Assembly (NCBI GenBank): GCA_040391865.1
Contig: JBEBWZ010000015.1
Span: 1 to 40,221, forward strand
DNA length: 40,221 bases
Direction of reading: 5' to 3'
Source of the DNA: Solimonas sp040391865
GTDB lineage: Bacteria > Pseudomonadota > Gammaproteobacteria > Nevskiales > Nevskiaceae
Both the position numbers and the translations under genes were made by a program. The notes beneath the pieces are model-generated. The model was not told where the DNA came from and did no database searches. It saw only the letters and a list, made by a program, of their open reading frames with translations. Of the stretch, positions 40,194 to 40,221 are shown piece by piece (position 1 is the stretch's first letter; the number at the start of each line of letters is the position of its first letter).

Positions 40194-40221
40194 GAGCTAA
40201 TTCCGGTTCCCCTCTCCCGCT

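Noticed and set aside
1..40221. tRNA, rRNA, CRISPR or transposase
   Set aside because: No cloverleaf, regularly spaced repeats, or transposase/integrase motifs were seen.

Overview
The window is high-GC DNA (roughly two thirds G+C by eye), densely packed with protein-coding genes on both strands. No rRNA, tRNA, CRISPR array, insertion sequence or phage gene was seen, so it reads as ordinary chromosome. The gene set suggests a lipid- and hydrocarbon/steroid-degrading gammaproteobacterium, possibly of the Nevskiales/Solimonadaceae type. That set includes a DUF1302 outer-membrane protein, a WS/DGAT acyltransferase, a DUF1214/sulfotransferase/SDR operon, a P450-type ferredoxin pair, propionyl-CoA synthetase, a PQQ alcohol dehydrogenase and a biotin-dependent acyl-CoA carboxylase. 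The taxonomic guess is inference; no marker gene here settles it.

Layout, left to right. 1-1276: 5' part of cysS (minus), then a 41-residue one-helix membrane protein and a lipoprotein aminopeptidase. 2953-8372: a lipoprotein CocE-like hydrolase, an AI-2E family transporter, an MBL-fold hydrolase (minus) and a ChrA chromate transporter. 8460-10667: a large lipoprotein amidohydrolase (minus). 10763-12729: a two-gene unit of a His-rich cupredoxin-like membrane-anchored protein and a polytopic membrane protein with a predicted mature N-terminal histidine. 12795-14051: a 2OG-Fe dioxygenase and an NTF2-like protein. 14282-17093: a histidine kinase and a tandem-receiver response regulator without output domain. 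17354-19081: a KefB/YbaL-type cation/proton antiporter. 19187-22303: DUF1214, sulfotransferase and SDR operon. 22337-25324 (minus): DUF1302 porin-like protein and a flavin reductase with a MarR-like C-terminal domain. 25570-27057: WS/DGAT.

27079-40193 is an unbroken run of minus-strand genes. In transcription order these are: a biotin carrier protein and a carboxyltransferase; a PQQ/heme alcohol dehydrogenase; an HSL-type esterase, propionyl-CoA synthetase, an SDR and 6-pyruvoyltetrahydropterin synthase; a CALB-like lipoprotein lipase; then ferredoxin reductase, ferredoxin and a beta-lactamase-fold esterase. Ester hydrolysis, alcohol oxidation, acyl-CoA activation, acyl-CoA carboxylation and storage-lipid synthesis together make a coherent lipid-metabolism theme.

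The most noteworthy items are: (1) the cupredoxin-like plus His-rich membrane protein pair, a candidate copper or heme system; (2) a 47-bp bipartite element (38 of 47 positions identical) found both at 14134 and 19109, each followed by an inverted repeat; (3) a PTPS-spaced pterin synthase overlapping an SDR gene, suggesting tetrahydrobiopterin synthesis; (4) a 12-bp stem directly before the lipase start codon; (5) an orphan C1-type flavin reductase. All functions come from sequence motifs recognised by eye; no database search was run.
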